From: a virus
Direction: 5' to 3' (one strand)
IMG/VR virus record: IMGVR_UViG_3300025466_000135
Location: 1 to 28,984 of that record
Length of the DNA: 28,984 nucleotides
A model generated the notes under the pieces. The model saw only the letters and a list, made by a program, of their open reading frames with translations. It was not told the DNA's origin and ran no database searches. Shown one piece after another: positions 13,467 to 19,090 of the stretch (within the stretch, counting starts at the first letter, position 1; the number at the start of each line of letters is the position of its first letter). A program made the position numbers and the translations under genes.

Positions 13467-14102
13467 TCACAAAAGGGACTCAGGTCCCTTTTGTTTTGGG
13501 TATGTTTTCCCTTTACGTGGAGATACTCTGCCCTTTAATGTTGCAGATCGTTTAGCGTTTGCTTCTTCTGTTTGTGTTCTACCAGTAAGGGCTTCACTGA
13601 TCTTTTTACTAGTTTCTGCTGAACGATTATTGTGTATTTCTAACATCTTTAATCTCTGTTCTTCGCTCATCGGTTTGCCTTTGTTAGGTGCAGGCTGTCC
13701 TTTTCGAGTATTGGCCATTTTTGCTACACTTGGATTAGTGTCTTTAGTTAAACCTTTATTCCACGCAGGTCTTCCTTTGGGAAGCTCTAATCCTTTGTTC
13801 CAGGGTGCTTGGCCAACTGTGCTAAACTTACCATCGCTGTTGTGTTGATTATAGCTCATAGGATCGTTTTTAGCATCTAATGATAATAAGAACTGTGTTT
13901 CCAATTCTAACATATCCGTTGGTTCACCAATAGCAAGTATTTCTCTTTGCCATTCCCCACGGTTTTCTGTGATCATGGGTTTAATGGTTTTACTTGAACA
14001 GATATATCCATCGTCGGGATTACACCCTGTTTTGGTTCTGCTACCAATATACCAACGTCCTGTAGGAATATGTGTCCAACGATATACAAATGCTTTAGTC
14101 AT
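13467..14102 (-). CDS. GIY-YIG homing endonuclease with NUMOD3 repeats
   Basis: 211 residues. GIY-YIG half: VYRW at 6-9 and WYIGSR at 17-22 stand for the two signature elements, with a candidate catalytic Glu in MLELETQFL. DNA-binding half: several NUMOD3-type segments (APWNKGLELPKGRPAWNKGL, GQPAPNKGKPMSEEQ, EALTGRTQTEE, SPRKGKTYP). This is a free-standing mobile endonuclease of the Seg/I-TevI kind. It lies against all its neighbours' direction in the gap between the MoxR gene and 14191. A GAGGA ribosome-binding site precedes the ATG on the reverse strand. Its final codons (QKGPESLL) are encoded by the MoxR terminator hairpin, so the frame ends inside pre-existing regulatory DNA. Confidence 0.88.
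   Translation of the reverse strand: MTKAFVYRWTHIPTGRWYIGSRTKTGCNPDDGYICSSKTIKPMITENRGEWQREILAIGEPTDMLELETQFLLSLDAKNDPMSYNQHNSDGKFSTVGQAPWNKGLELPKGRPAWNKGLTKDTNPSVAKMANTRKGQPAPNKGKPMSEEQRLKMLEIHNNRSAETSKKISEALTGRTQTEEANAKRSATLKGRVSPRKGKTYPKQKGPESLL
13470..13497 (+). terminator. Strong terminator after the MoxR gene, overlapping the end of the homing endonuclease
   Basis: A perfect 10-bp stem, CAAAAGGGAC (13470-13479) with GTCCCTTTTG (13484-13493), loop TCAG, followed by four T residues. It lies 27 bp after the MoxR stop. Because of the A tract on the other side it could also act on the reverse strand, where it codes for the last residues of the homing endonuclease. Confidence 0.85.
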
Positions 14103-14121
14103 AATAATTATCCTCTATACT

Positions 14122-14128
14122 TATTTAG
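14122..14128 (-). promoter_or_regulatory. Putative late promoter of the homing endonuclease (CTAAATA)
   Basis: On the reverse strand CTAAATA lies 19 bases before the ATG at 14102, with GAGGA between. T4 homing endonucleases such as I-TevI are also expressed from late promoters, so the placement is sensible. Based on similarity to the T4 late element and to three other sites here. Confidence 0.45.
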
Positions 14129-14190
14129 TTGAGTTGCCTTAATTACCTACTATTTTATCAATGGGTAATAAATCCTTGCTATATACTAAT

Positions 14191-14373
14191 ATGTTCAACC
14201 CACTTACCCCAGATCTTACCAACTTGTCCGATACTGAATTAGCGGATAAAATAGAGGAACTGTGGCGTCGTGCCGCCGGTATGCGTAGCTATTATGCTGT
14301 GCATCAACAGTTACAGACGCTTATATACCAATATACCCAAGAACTAGACCGTCGCCGAAATACAACACCCTAA
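14191..14373 (+). CDS. Small conserved phage protein (MFNPLTPDL type)
   Basis: 60 residues from ATG 14191: MFNPLTPDLTNLSDTELADK followed by two helices (IEELWRRAAG and QLQTLIYQYTQELDRRR). The frame extends to ATG 14161, but residues before MFNPLTPDL look foreign, and I recall this N-terminus in short proteins of marine T4-like phages. No Shine-Dalgarno is seen for either ATG. TATACT at 14182-14187 may be a -10 box giving a near-leaderless message, but no good -35 box accompanies it. Function unknown. Confidence 0.6.
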   Translation: MFNPLTPDLTNLSDTELADKIEELWRRAAGMRSYYAVHQQLQTLIYQYTQELDRRRNTTP

Positions 14374-14384
14374 AATCCACGAAT

Positions 14385-14413
14385 TTGACCGATAAATCCC
14401 AAAATGCTATAAT
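14385..14413 (+). promoter_or_regulatory. sigma70-like promoter with extended -10
   Basis: TTGACC at 14385-14390, a 17-bp spacer ending ATGC and TATAAT at 14408-14413. It is followed by GTATGTATAGTGA, the same start region as at 11302. Leader of about 24 nt with GGGAG at 14433-14437 before ATG 14444. Confidence 0.85.
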
Positions 14414-14443
14414 GTATGTATAGTGAAATTTTGGGAGCAATCA

Positions 14444-14662
14444 ATGATCTACGATAGCAGTAAGAACTACTTGAACCAAACTATTACCATGGTCTTTGAT
14501 GGTTCTGAACCTACCAGGACAGAGGTCTACGAGTTTGTTAGACGAAACTACGGAGAATCAACACAGGTAAAAAGTTACACGGTTTACCCAGAATCTCCGG
14601 GGTACGGTGGCTACACTAATCCCGGTATGGTAAAGGTTCAACTTGAACGAGAGGATCAATAA
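14444..14662 (+). CDS. Small phage protein, unknown function
   Basis: 72 residues from ATG 14444. The frame is open back to GTG 14423, but that codon sits only a few bases after the expected transcription start and lacks a ribosome-binding site, whereas GGGAG is well placed for 14444. The protein has a strand-rich start (LNQTITMVFDG), a helix (TEVYEFVRRNYG) and a C-terminal strand (GMVKVQLERE) after a glycine/tyrosine-rich loop (SPGYGGYTNPG). Likely a small alpha/beta fold. TAATG overlap with the next gene. Function unknown. Confidence 0.7.
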   Translation: MIYDSSKNYLNQTITMVFDGSEPTRTEVYEFVRRNYGESTQVKSYTVYPESPGYGGYTNPGMVKVQLEREDQ

Positions 14663-14907
14663 TGAACGAGCGGATTAAAGAACTTGCTGAACAAGCTGAT
14701 ATTGGATTTTATTGGGACAGCCCTAGCATATATGCTCCAGTAGATGAACCCCCTGTTGAGCAGGCTGTGATTATTCCAGCAGAGTTAGAAAAGTTCGCCG
14801 AGTTGATTGTGAAAGAATGTGTTGCTATTGCCCATGAACATAATAATTCAGGCGAAGGTGGTGTTGTTGCCGAAGAGATTAAAAAACATTTCGGAGTCGA
14901 AGAATGA
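14662..14907 (+). CDS. Small phage protein with MNERIKELAEQA motif
   Basis: 81 residues. The N-terminus MNERIKELAEQA and the C-terminal block LEKFAELIVKECVAIA...KKHFGVEE are a recurring pattern in small proteins of many T4-like phages, as I recall it; the middle (YWDSPSIYAPVDEPPVE) is variable and proline-rich. No biochemical role is known. TAATG junction upstream and ATGA junction downstream place it in the middle of a coupled run from 14444 to 15795. Confidence 0.72.
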   Translation: MNERIKELAEQADIGFYWDSPSIYAPVDEPPVEQAVIIPAELEKFAELIVKECVAIAHEHNNSGEGGVVAEEIKKHFGVEE

Positions 14908-15140
14908 GAACTGAACTTAAGATAAAACGCTTACTAGCCAGGCATACTACCTATCGCCGACACGATCCAATATTACCGCGTCTTGTGGGTGAACCTGTCG
15001 TGATGGAAACGGTGTATTGTTTCAAGGAAAGTGACTTGAAGAAGTTTGTTATGGGACTCGTTGATATACACAATAAAGCACGGGCACAAGGATTAGACCC
15101 GCAACCTCGATATTATGAGCAATATATCGGAGTTGAATGA
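14904..15140 (+). CDS. Small basic phage protein, unknown function
   Basis: 78 residues, basic N-terminus (MRTELKIKRLLARHTTYRRH) with a proline-rich segment, then VVMETVYCFKESDLKKFVMGLVDIHNKARAQG, a strand followed by an amphipathic helix. Both ends overlap neighbours by ATGA. I see no recognised domain. Its place in a five-gene coupled run suggests shared timing rather than a particular function. Confidence 0.65.
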   Translation: MRTELKIKRLLARHTTYRRHDPILPRLVGEPVVMETVYCFKESDLKKFVMGLVDIHNKARAQGLDPQPRYYEQYIGVE

Positions 15141-15481
15141 GATACTTGGTTATTCTTACTGTTCTACTGTTGCAAGGTTGTGCTGGTGCTATGCTAGTGG
15201 CAGGTGTTGCAGGTATGGCCACAGTAGAAGTAACTGGTAAAAGTGCCAGCGATCATGTTATTAGCGCAGTAAATGGACAAGATTGTAAGATGTCTAGAAG
15301 TATGAAGGGCAAGGATGTATGCCAAGATCAACCCGATGCAGAACCAGATGTTACTGTTGCGGCAAAGCCGCCGCCTATACCGGAAATTCCTACAGAAAAT
15401 CCGCAACCAAAAAGGGTTGTGGTAGTTAGTAATAGCGTAGATGATATGGAACGTGTTATGGCCCAAAGGCGGTCACAATGA
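15137..15481 (+). CDS. Phage-encoded lipoprotein
   Basis: 114 residues. A short signal peptide (MRYLVILTVLLLQGC) ends in a lipobox LLQGC, so Cys15 would be lipidated by Lgt and the chain exported. The mature part starts with an alanine/glycine/valine stretch, followed by SASDHVISAVNGQDCKMSR with a second conserved-looking Cys pair (DC and VC). A proline-rich tail (AAKPPPIPEIP) is typical of periplasm-spanning linkers. I recall DHVxSA...DC lipoproteins from marine bacteria and their phages. Superinfection exclusion by receptor blocking, as for T5 Llp, is a plausible role but not shown. A lipobox supports a Gram-negative host. Confidence 0.75.
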   Translation: MRYLVILTVLLLQGCAGAMLVAGVAGMATVEVTGKSASDHVISAVNGQDCKMSRSMKGKDVCQDQPDAEPDVTVAAKPPPIPEIPTENPQPKRVVVVSNSVDDMERVMAQRRSQ

Positions 15482-15795
15482 AAGTAACGAAGTTAGATCG
15501 GCGTCATAACTGTTATCTAATAATGAAGTATCACGTTGAGATTAATTTTAAACACCTCTGGGGCAATGAAAACCGAATTGAACTTTTTAAGGAATGGCGG
15601 GCATGGTGCTGGGAAGTGTTTGGTCCAGGTACAGAGATTAAATGGATTGTTATTCACCCTGTAGATGCTGGCCCAAATGGCCAATGCCAGATGGTATCCA
15701 AGGGCAATTGGGCCTGGAACACAGAGTTTGGAGGCATGCGTTTATACTTCCGAGATGACGAAACCTTAAGCGCATTCATGCTAAAATGGGGTTAA
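15478..15795 (+). CDS. Conserved phage protein; paralogue of the 5677 gene
   Basis: 105 residues with the same landmark order as the 5677 protein: FKEWRAWCWEVFGPGTEIKW, a variable loop, GNWAWNTEFGGMRLYFRDDE and a closing FMLKWG. Four tryptophans around the shared Cys are kept. The N-terminus here is longer and basic. The two copies lie almost 10 kb apart and belong to different transcription units, which suggests an old duplication with separate roles or timing. ATGA overlap with the lipoprotein gene. Function unknown. Confidence 0.72.
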   Translation: MKVTKLDRRHNCYLIMKYHVEINFKHLWGNENRIELFKEWRAWCWEVFGPGTEIKWIVIHPVDAGPNGQCQMVSKGNWAWNTEFGGMRLYFRDDETLSAFMLKWG

Positions 15796-15815
15796 AAACC
15801 GTTGTAAAAAAGCGA

Positions 15816-15844
15816 CAGACCAATAATTCGGTTTCTGCTATAAT
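15816..15844 (+). promoter_or_regulatory. sigma70-like promoter, degenerate -35 with extended -10
   Basis: CAGACC at 15816-15821 stands in the TTGACC position, followed by a 17-bp spacer with TAATTC ending CTGC and TATAAT at 15839-15844. The transcribed start ATATGTATAGTGA nearly copies those at 11302 and 14414. GGGAG at 15864-15868 serves ATG 15875. Confidence 0.75.
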
Positions 15845-15874
15845 ATATGTATAGTGAAACTTTGGGAGAATGCA

Positions 15875-16084
15875 ATGGGTTATAAAGTCTTAGATACCGT
15901 GGATATTATGCGTACCAAATACAGCCCACGTTCAGGTTTAGAAGGCCCATTTAATTTTTCCGGTCGTGTATTATACTACGATCCAGTGGAAGGTCAGTAT
16001 TATGACCCTACTACAGATTTCTACTTAGAACAACCAGAAATGGACATAGTAAACGGTTACCTGGTTAAAATATTATCCTCTTAA
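15875..16084 (+). CDS. Small phage protein, unknown function
   Basis: 69 residues from ATG 15875, six bases after GGGAG; the upstream in-frame GTG 15854 falls in the promoter leader and is rejected. The protein is rich in Tyr and Asp (VLYYDPVEGQYYDPTTDFYL) with strands at both ends (GYKVLDTVDIM and GYLVKILSS), suggesting a small beta domain. It is the only gene between its own promoter and the promoter of the vWA gene. No family recognised. Confidence 0.65.
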   Translation: MGYKVLDTVDIMRTKYSPRSGLEGPFNFSGRVLYYDPVEGQYYDPTTDFYLEQPEMDIVNGYLVKILSS

Positions 16085-16086
16085 AC

Positions 16087-16115
16087 AAGACCTTTAATTC
16101 TCAATATGCTATAAT
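16087..16115 (+). promoter_or_regulatory. sigma70-like promoter, degenerate -35 with extended -10
   Basis: AAGACC at 16087-16092 in the TTGACC position, a 17-bp spacer with TTAATTC and ATGC before TATAAT at 16110-16115. The leader carries AAGGGAG before ATG 16141. This is the last promoter of this class seen on the forward strand of the window. Confidence 0.7.
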
Positions 16116-16140
16116 TATATATAATAAGGGAGCGAAATAA

Positions 16141-17397
16141 ATGACTACACTAGCAGAAAAATCAAAATCAGTAACAGTAACAGATCCCAAAGTAGATGCA
16201 AGTGCTCGTGAAAAATTAGTAACCGCACGTATTGGTTTGCTACTCCGTGCTCCATTCTTTGGTAATTTAGCTACCCGTATGGGACTAATTAATGCAGACG
16301 AATGGTGTCCTACTGCCGCAACCGATGGACGTAGGTTTTACTATAATTCCGAGTTCGTTAATAACTTACCACTCAAACAATTAGAATTCTTAGTTGGGCA
16401 TGAAGTATTACATGCCGTATATGACCATATGGGACGTCGTGGCAATCGTGATCCCAAGCTGTGGAACATTGCCGATGACTATTGTGTAAACTGGGACTTG
16501 GTAGAACAACGAGTTGGTGACAAGATTCCTGTTGCACTTTACGACTCTAAGTACAAAGGCATGAGTGCAGAAGAAGTCTACGATGACCTATACGAAAACG
16601 CAGACAAGATCAATATTGACGATCTAATGAAACGTCTATTAGACGAGCATTTAGATGGTGAAGGCGAAGATGGTGAAGGCGAAGATGGCGATGGCGATAA
16701 ACCGGGCAATGGCAGACCTAAGCTATCCGAGCAAGAAAAGAAAGAAATTCGCGACGAAGTTAAAGAAGCGGTATTAGCCGCGGCACAGGCAAGTGGTGCA
16801 GGTAACTTGCCAGGTGGTGTCAAGCGTATGATTAAAGATCTCGTTGAGCCAGTAATGGATTGGCGCGAACTGTTGCAACAACAAATTGAGTCTACTGTTA
16901 AATCAGACTTTACTTGGGCACGTCCTAGCCGTCGTAGCTGGCATATGGATGCTGTTATGCCAGGTATGAAGCCAGGCGAGCAGATTGATGTTGTTATTGG
17001 TGTTGATACTTCTGGTTCGATTACTGACAAAGACTTAAAGATCTTCTTGTCAGAAATCAAAGGTATCATGGAAGCCTACGACGAGTACAAGATCACAGTA
17101 ATGGGCTGGGACACTGAAGTACATAATGTTGGTGTGTTTAACAGTGATAACTTAGAAGATATTGCTAGTTTTGAGCCAGGCGGTGGTGGTGGTACAGACC
17201 CACATTGTGTTTGGAACTACTTGCAAGCCAACGATATCGAGCCTAAGAAATTGATCATGTTTACTGACTTCTGTTTCTTTGGTTGGAGCCCAGAAGAAGT
17301 TGAGCAGTATTGCGATACTGTTTGGATTATTAAAGGCAACAAACAAGCAGAGCCAGAGTTTGGTGTTTATGCTCACTATGAGGATGCTGAGAAATGA
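16141..17397 (+). CDS. Metallopeptidase-like / vWA-domain protein, probable partner of the MoxR ATPase
   Basis: 418 residues. N-terminal part: HEVLH at 87-91 within LVGHEVLHAVYDHMGRR, followed by NIADDYCVNWD (109-119), the zinc-peptidase-like pattern of the DUF2201 N-terminal domain. Residues 172-187 are a Gly/Glu/Asp repeat linker. C-terminal part: a vWA domain with MIDAS residues DTSGS (289-293), the Thr of GGGGGTDP (347-354) and TDF (375-377). In RavA-ViaA and CobS-CobT the vWA protein is the adaptor of a MoxR ATPase, and the matching ATPase lies at 12342. Whether the HEVLH site is an active peptidase is unknown. ATGA overlap with the next gene. Confidence 0.85.
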   Translation: MTTLAEKSKSVTVTDPKVDASAREKLVTARIGLLLRAPFFGNLATRMGLINADEWCPTAATDGRRFYYNSEFVNNLPLKQLEFLVGHEVLHAVYDHMGRRGNRDPKLWNIADDYCVNWDLVEQRVGDKIPVALYDSKYKGMSAEEVYDDLYENADKINIDDLMKRLLDEHLDGEGEDGEGEDGDGDKPGNGRPKLSEQEKKEIRDEVKEAVLAAAQASGAGNLPGGVKRMIKDLVEPVMDWRELLQQQIESTVKSDFTWARPSRRSWHMDAVMPGMKPGEQIDVVIGVDTSGSITDKDLKIFLSEIKGIMEAYDEYKITVMGWDTEVHNVGVFNSDNLEDIASFEPGGGGGTDPHCVWNYLQANDIEPKKLIMFTDFCFFGWSPEEVEQYCDTVWIIKGNKQAEPEFGVYAHYEDAEK

Positions 17398-17582
17398 TCA
17401 AAGGATTTGAACACGTAGGAACAGATCACAAGTGTACAGTATGTTCCTGTGCGTTTACCGATGATGAAGGTGGTATCCAAGGCTACTTTGGTATGTTACC
17501 CGTGGCATTTTGCCCTACCTGCTACAGTTGTATGGTAGATATGGCCAGACAAGATTTAGAACTCGAAGGAGAAGACGAATGA
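17394..17582 (+). CDS. Small zinc-ribbon-like protein
   Basis: 62 residues. CTVC (about 14-17) and CPTC plus a further Cys in CPTCYSC (about 40-46) are spaced like a four-cysteine zinc ribbon with a central loop DDEGGIQGYFGMLPVAF. The C-terminus is acidic (DLELEGEDE). It overlaps the vWA gene and the next gene by ATGA. A zinc-binding adaptor or nucleic-acid-binding role is possible; the partner is unknown. Confidence 0.7.
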   Translation: MIKGFEHVGTDHKCTVCSCAFTDDEGGIQGYFGMLPVAFCPTCYSCMVDMARQDLELEGEDE

Positions 17583-17812
17583 GTTTTAGTGTAACAGAAA
17601 CTCCTTGGGTTACCCTACGTCAAGGTGACCCAAGTTTTCAACTCAACGGAACCTATACTTTAGCTAACCGTACAGGTATAGAAATTACTAGTAAATGCCC
17701 TAGAGAGTATGCTACAATTATTGCACAGGCTTACGAGAAGGGCTGGATTAACTGTGTAGCAACTGTACCAAAAAACGATCCAACCTATATGTGGGAAACC
17801 TTAAAGAGATGA
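17579..17812 (+). CDS. Small phage protein, unknown function
   Basis: 77 residues from the ATGA junction at 17579-17582. The frame is open from 17510, but the added residues lie in the previous gene and look like out-of-frame translation. The protein has a strand-rich first half (FSVTETPWVTLRQG, FQLNGTYTLANRTGIEI) and a helix (PREYATIIAQAYEKGW), compatible with a small alpha/beta fold. ATGA overlap with the next gene. No family recognised. Confidence 0.65.
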   Translation: MSFSVTETPWVTLRQGDPSFQLNGTYTLANRTGIEITSKCPREYATIIAQAYEKGWINCVATVPKNDPTYMWETLKR

Positions 17813-17982
17813 AACCGTTGCCTAAATTACCCAATGGCGAATTCCTTAAAGTACGCTATAATTTCAATACATGGAAACCTACAGTAAGATATCGTCAACC
17901 TAAAATGGTTAAGACCGGAACTTGGTTGTTTGGTTTACTTGGTACTTATAAATTAGTTTATACCGATTGGACAGAGGAATAA
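17809..17982 (+). CDS. Small basic phage protein, unknown function
   Basis: 57 residues from the ATGA junction at 17809-17812; earlier in-frame codons overlap the preceding gene and are not needed. It is basic and rich in Tyr/Trp (FLKVRYNFNTWKPTVRYRQ), with a short hydrophobic stretch GTWLFGLLGTYKLVY that is too short and polar to be a sure membrane segment. TAATG overlap with the next gene. Function unknown. Confidence 0.6.
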   Translation: MKPLPKLPNGEFLKVRYNFNTWKPTVRYRQPKMVKTGTWLFGLLGTYKLVYTDWTEE

Positions 17983-18161
17983 TGGAAACATCATTTAGAA
18001 GTAATAATGGAATTTTGTATAACCAATATTATGCATGGATTCCCACGCAAGTAACTAGCGGAGCATGGGTTTGGCTTACTATGTACTATGCTCGCGAAAA
18101 GAAAGAATTAGGGTGGGTAACTATGACCCCGTTTGAATTTATACTCGACCATAAAATTTAA
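17982..18161 (+). CDS. Small aromatic-rich phage protein, unknown function
   Basis: 59 residues from ATG 17982, which overlaps the previous stop (TAATG) and has GAGGA at 17974-17978. Rich in Trp and Tyr (YNQYYAWIPTQVTSGAWVWL), ending GWVTMTPFEFILDHKI. Probably a small beta sheet. It lies in the middle of a run of coupled small genes between the vWA gene and 18746. No family recognised. Confidence 0.6.
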   Translation: METSFRSNNGILYNQYYAWIPTQVTSGAWVWLTMYYAREKKELGWVTMTPFEFILDHKI

Positions 18162-18169
18162 GGACAATA

Positions 18170-18469
18170 ATGGAATTTCAAGACCCAACAAAATTAAAAC
18201 CCAAAGCCGCACGTCAGTTAGCATTTGACTTGCAGGTCCGTATGCTTAAAATTGAGAACTGTTTAGACGATCTTATGCGTTCAGTTGAGATTGCACAGTA
18301 TACCAAGCAATACACAGTAACTGAGGTCTTTGTACGTGACGCAGAAGAACTGTTAAAAGAACGCCTGGTATTGCCTGAAATCAAGCAAGGCGATACTAAA
18401 TTTACCATGATTGAAGGCGAATTAAGTCAAGAAACAATTGACCAGATTAAAGCTAATGCTAAAGCATAA
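18170..18469 (+). CDS. Small conserved phage protein, coiled-coil-like
   Basis: 99 residues, largely helical: KPKAARQLAFDLQVRMLKIE then a long helix through DLMRSVEIAQYTKQYTV and VRDAEELLKERL, with a proline-containing turn and a C-terminal helix (SQETIDQIKANAKA). AAGGA at 18161-18165 precedes the ATG by four bases. Its 3' end overlaps the next frame by 14 bp. Unknown function; the heptad pattern suggests dimerisation. Confidence 0.68.
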   Translation: MEFQDPTKLKPKAARQLAFDLQVRMLKIENCLDDLMRSVEIAQYTKQYTVTEVFVRDAEELLKERLVLPEIKQGDTKFTMIEGELSQETIDQIKANAKA

Positions 18470-18746
18470 CGAAGCAAACCCCTTGGCTGTGTTCGGGCTT
18501 CGCGAGCTCGAACATTGTCCTCCCCATTTTATTCGAGTAGAATTTGATTTAAAAACAACCGAAAAAGCTATTTTGGATTGGATATGGACCAATTTGGATG
18601 GTAGATTTTGGTTTGGAGATTGGTATTATAAAGATGAAAATACTAATGTTAATTTCCATAAATGTGCCGCTTTTGAAATAGCCGGCGAAGCTAGTATGTT
18701 TGCCTTAATACTAGATCAAATAAACAAACCCACTTACGATTGGTAA
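18456..18746 (+). CDS. Small conserved phage protein, unknown function
   Basis: 96 residues from ATG 18456; the frame opens at 18438, but the six extra codons would deepen the overlap with the 18170 gene and add nothing recognisable. RVEFDLKTTEKAILDWIW is followed by GRFWFGDWYYKDEN and CAAFEIAGEASMFALILDQI, an alternating strand and helix pattern with many aromatics. I recall such short GRFxxGD-type proteins in phages but cannot attach a function. After its stop comes a 63-bp gap with a regulatory hairpin. Confidence 0.65.
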   Translation: MLKHNEANPLAVFGLRELEHCPPHFIRVEFDLKTTEKAILDWIWTNLDGRFWFGDWYYKDENTNVNFHKCAAFEIAGEASMFALILDQINKPTYDW

Positions 18747-18763
18747 GAAAAAATTTTCCGGTG

Positions 18764-18804
18764 TCTCCGTAGGTAGTAAATATATGCATAGTTTATTACG
18801 GAGA
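18764..18804 (+). promoter_or_regulatory. Shine-Dalgarno-sequestering hairpin with putative late promoter in its loop
   Basis: TCTCCGTA (18764-18771) and TACGGAGA (18797-18804) form a perfect 8-bp stem with a 25-nt loop. The 3' arm contains the GGAG ribosome-binding site of ATG 18810. The loop holds AGTAAATA (TAAATA at 18777-18782), similar to the T4 late -10 element. A transcript reading in from upstream would fold and hide the site, while one started inside the loop would lack the 5' arm and leave it free. T4 genes such as e, soc and I-TevI use this design. Confidence 0.6.
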
Positions 18805-18809
18805 TATCT

Positions 18810-19076
18810 ATGTCAGAACAAACAACAGAAGTAACCCAAGAAGCAGTAGAAACCCAACAGGCTCCAACCGGTGTACAGTTGCAGTTACAAGATTTATTGT
18901 TAACAGCACAAATTATTACATTGGCTAGTCAACGCGGCGCATTTAAGCCGGAAGAATTTTCACAAGTAGGTGGTGTGTATGATCGTCTAGTTGCTTTCCT
19001 TAAAGAAAGCGGCGCACTACAACCAGCACCAGCACCTGCAGATGAAACATCAGCTGAAGAATCATCAGCTGAATAA
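18810..19076 (+). CDS. Conserved T4-like phage protein of unknown function
   Basis: 88 residues: a polar low-complexity N-terminus (SEQTTEVTQEAVETQQ), a central helical domain with VQLQLQDLLLTAQIITLASQ, RGAFKPEEFSQVGGVYDRL and FLKESG, and an Ala/Pro/Glu-rich tail. The central RGAF..EE...VG..YD pattern is one I recall in marine T4-like phages; its role is not known. Expression appears to be set to late times by the hairpin and TAAATA site just upstream, which would fit a virion-related or assembly function, but this is inference. Confidence 0.75.
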   Translation: MSEQTTEVTQEAVETQQAPTGVQLQLQDLLLTAQIITLASQRGAFKPEEFSQVGGVYDRLVAFLKESGALQPAPAPADETSAEESSAE

Positions 19077-19090
19077 TAAGGAAAAATAAA

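Noticed and set aside
14134-14187. Promoter for the 14191 gene (TTGCCT near 14134 or TATACT at 14182)
   Set aside because: Neither box has a convincing partner at 16-18 bp, so I mention TATACT only within the gene entry.
14423-14443. GTG starts at 14423, 15854 and 11311 giving longer proteins
   Set aside because: All three are part of the shared GTATGTATAGTG promoter start region, lack Shine-Dalgarno sites, and each is followed by an ATG with a well-placed GGGAG or AAGGAG.
16578-17069. Reverse frame of 163 codons opposite the vWA gene
   Set aside because: Ser/Pro-rich translation typical of antisense of an acidic coding sequence; the forward frame has clear domain motifs.
17857-17862. TATAAT with AATTC upstream inside the 17809 gene
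   Set aside because: The -35 position does not resemble TTGACC and the AATTC is at the wrong distance; no gene start follows closely.
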